From positions 1 to 14,881 of the forward strand of contig CAMLNA010000112.1 in assembly GCA_946481025.1 (NCBI GenBank): a stretch of 14,881 nucleotides of DNA, in the 5' to 3' direction. Both the position numbers and the translations under genes were made by a program. How positions within the stretch are numbered: the stretch's first letter is position 1; the number at the start of each line of letters is the position of its first letter. The notes under the pieces were generated by a model. That model saw only the letters and a program-made list of their open reading frames with translations. It made no database searches and had not been told where the DNA came from. The stretch is from an uncultured Rivibacter sp. Its GTDB lineage: Bacteria > Pseudomonadota > Gammaproteobacteria > Burkholderiales > Burkholderiaceae. Positions 14,832-14,881 of the stretch are shown in pieces.

Positions 14832-14881
14832 GCTTCTTGTAGCTGTCGCTCAGGTACTGGCGCCAGATCTCGGCCATGTAG
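14827..14881 (-). CDS. C-terminal end of an unidentified convergent gene
   Basis: Reading the minus strand in from the right edge gives ...YMAEIWRQYLSDSYKKQ followed by TGA (14829-14827). Seventeen codons of clean reading with a natural stop, GC-rich codons and position just after a convergent gene support a real gene end. The short, polar and basic tail is too little to name a family. Its start and main body lie outside the window. Confidence 0.55.
   Translation of the reverse strand, partial: YMAEIWRQYLSDSYKKQ

Noticed and set aside
1..14881. Mobile element, prophage, CRISPR array, toxin-antitoxin or defence system
   Set aside because: No transposase, integrase, repeat-spacer pattern, paired small toxin/antitoxin genes or base-composition break was seen. 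The content is conserved housekeeping genes.

Overview
The window reads as a chromosomal housekeeping segment from a high-GC betaproteobacterium, most likely Burkholderiales and probably Comamonadaceae (Variovorax/Acidovorax/Ramlibacter-like). The reasons are gene content and order (hslVU beside a DksA gene, corC-lnt, alpha2beta2-type glyQ-glyS, gmhB-plsC), Cys-poor DksA, an HslV with a short propeptide, and a strong G/C bias at third codon positions. No mobile element, CRISPR array, rRNA or tRNA gene was seen, and no stretch longer than 300 bases lacks a gene.

Layout. Positions 1-4532 form a minus-strand stress/regulation block, read right to left: a COG0523/CobW-family metal GTPase with a His-rich loop, a DksA with a long Ala/Lys/Pro N-terminal extension and a dismantled zinc finger, an unnamed protein with two STAS-like domains, the protease subunit hslV, and the start of its ATPase hslU (cut by the window edge). 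Positions 4533-4735 are a divergent promoter region. Positions 4736-11701 form a tightly packed plus-strand block: corC, lnt, glyQ, glyS, gmhB and plsC, with junctions that overlap or nearly touch. It combines lipoprotein N-acylation, glycyl-tRNA synthesis, ADP-heptose synthesis for LPS, and phosphatidic acid synthesis. Positions 11669-13810 (minus) encode a large predicted lipoprotein with an IPT/TIG domain and 14 beta-propeller-like repeats; its 3' end overlaps plsC tail to tail. Positions 13902-14813 (plus) encode a YgjP-like metallopeptidase, possibly from a leaderless mRNA. The last bases hold the C-terminus of a convergent, unidentified gene.

How the genes fit together. The left block links a putative zinc chaperone GTPase to a DksA that lacks three of four zinc ligands, then to a regulatory-looking STAS protein and a protein-quality-control protease. 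The right block is mostly envelope biogenesis plus translation. The points most worth a second look are the zinc-free DksA with its tail, the internally duplicated STAS protein, the 14-repeat propeller lipoprotein, the reciprocal 33-nt plsC/lipoprotein overlap, and the candidate leaderless ygjP-like gene. I found no clear evidence of a wholly new defence or mobile system. All domain calls come from reading motifs, not from a database search.
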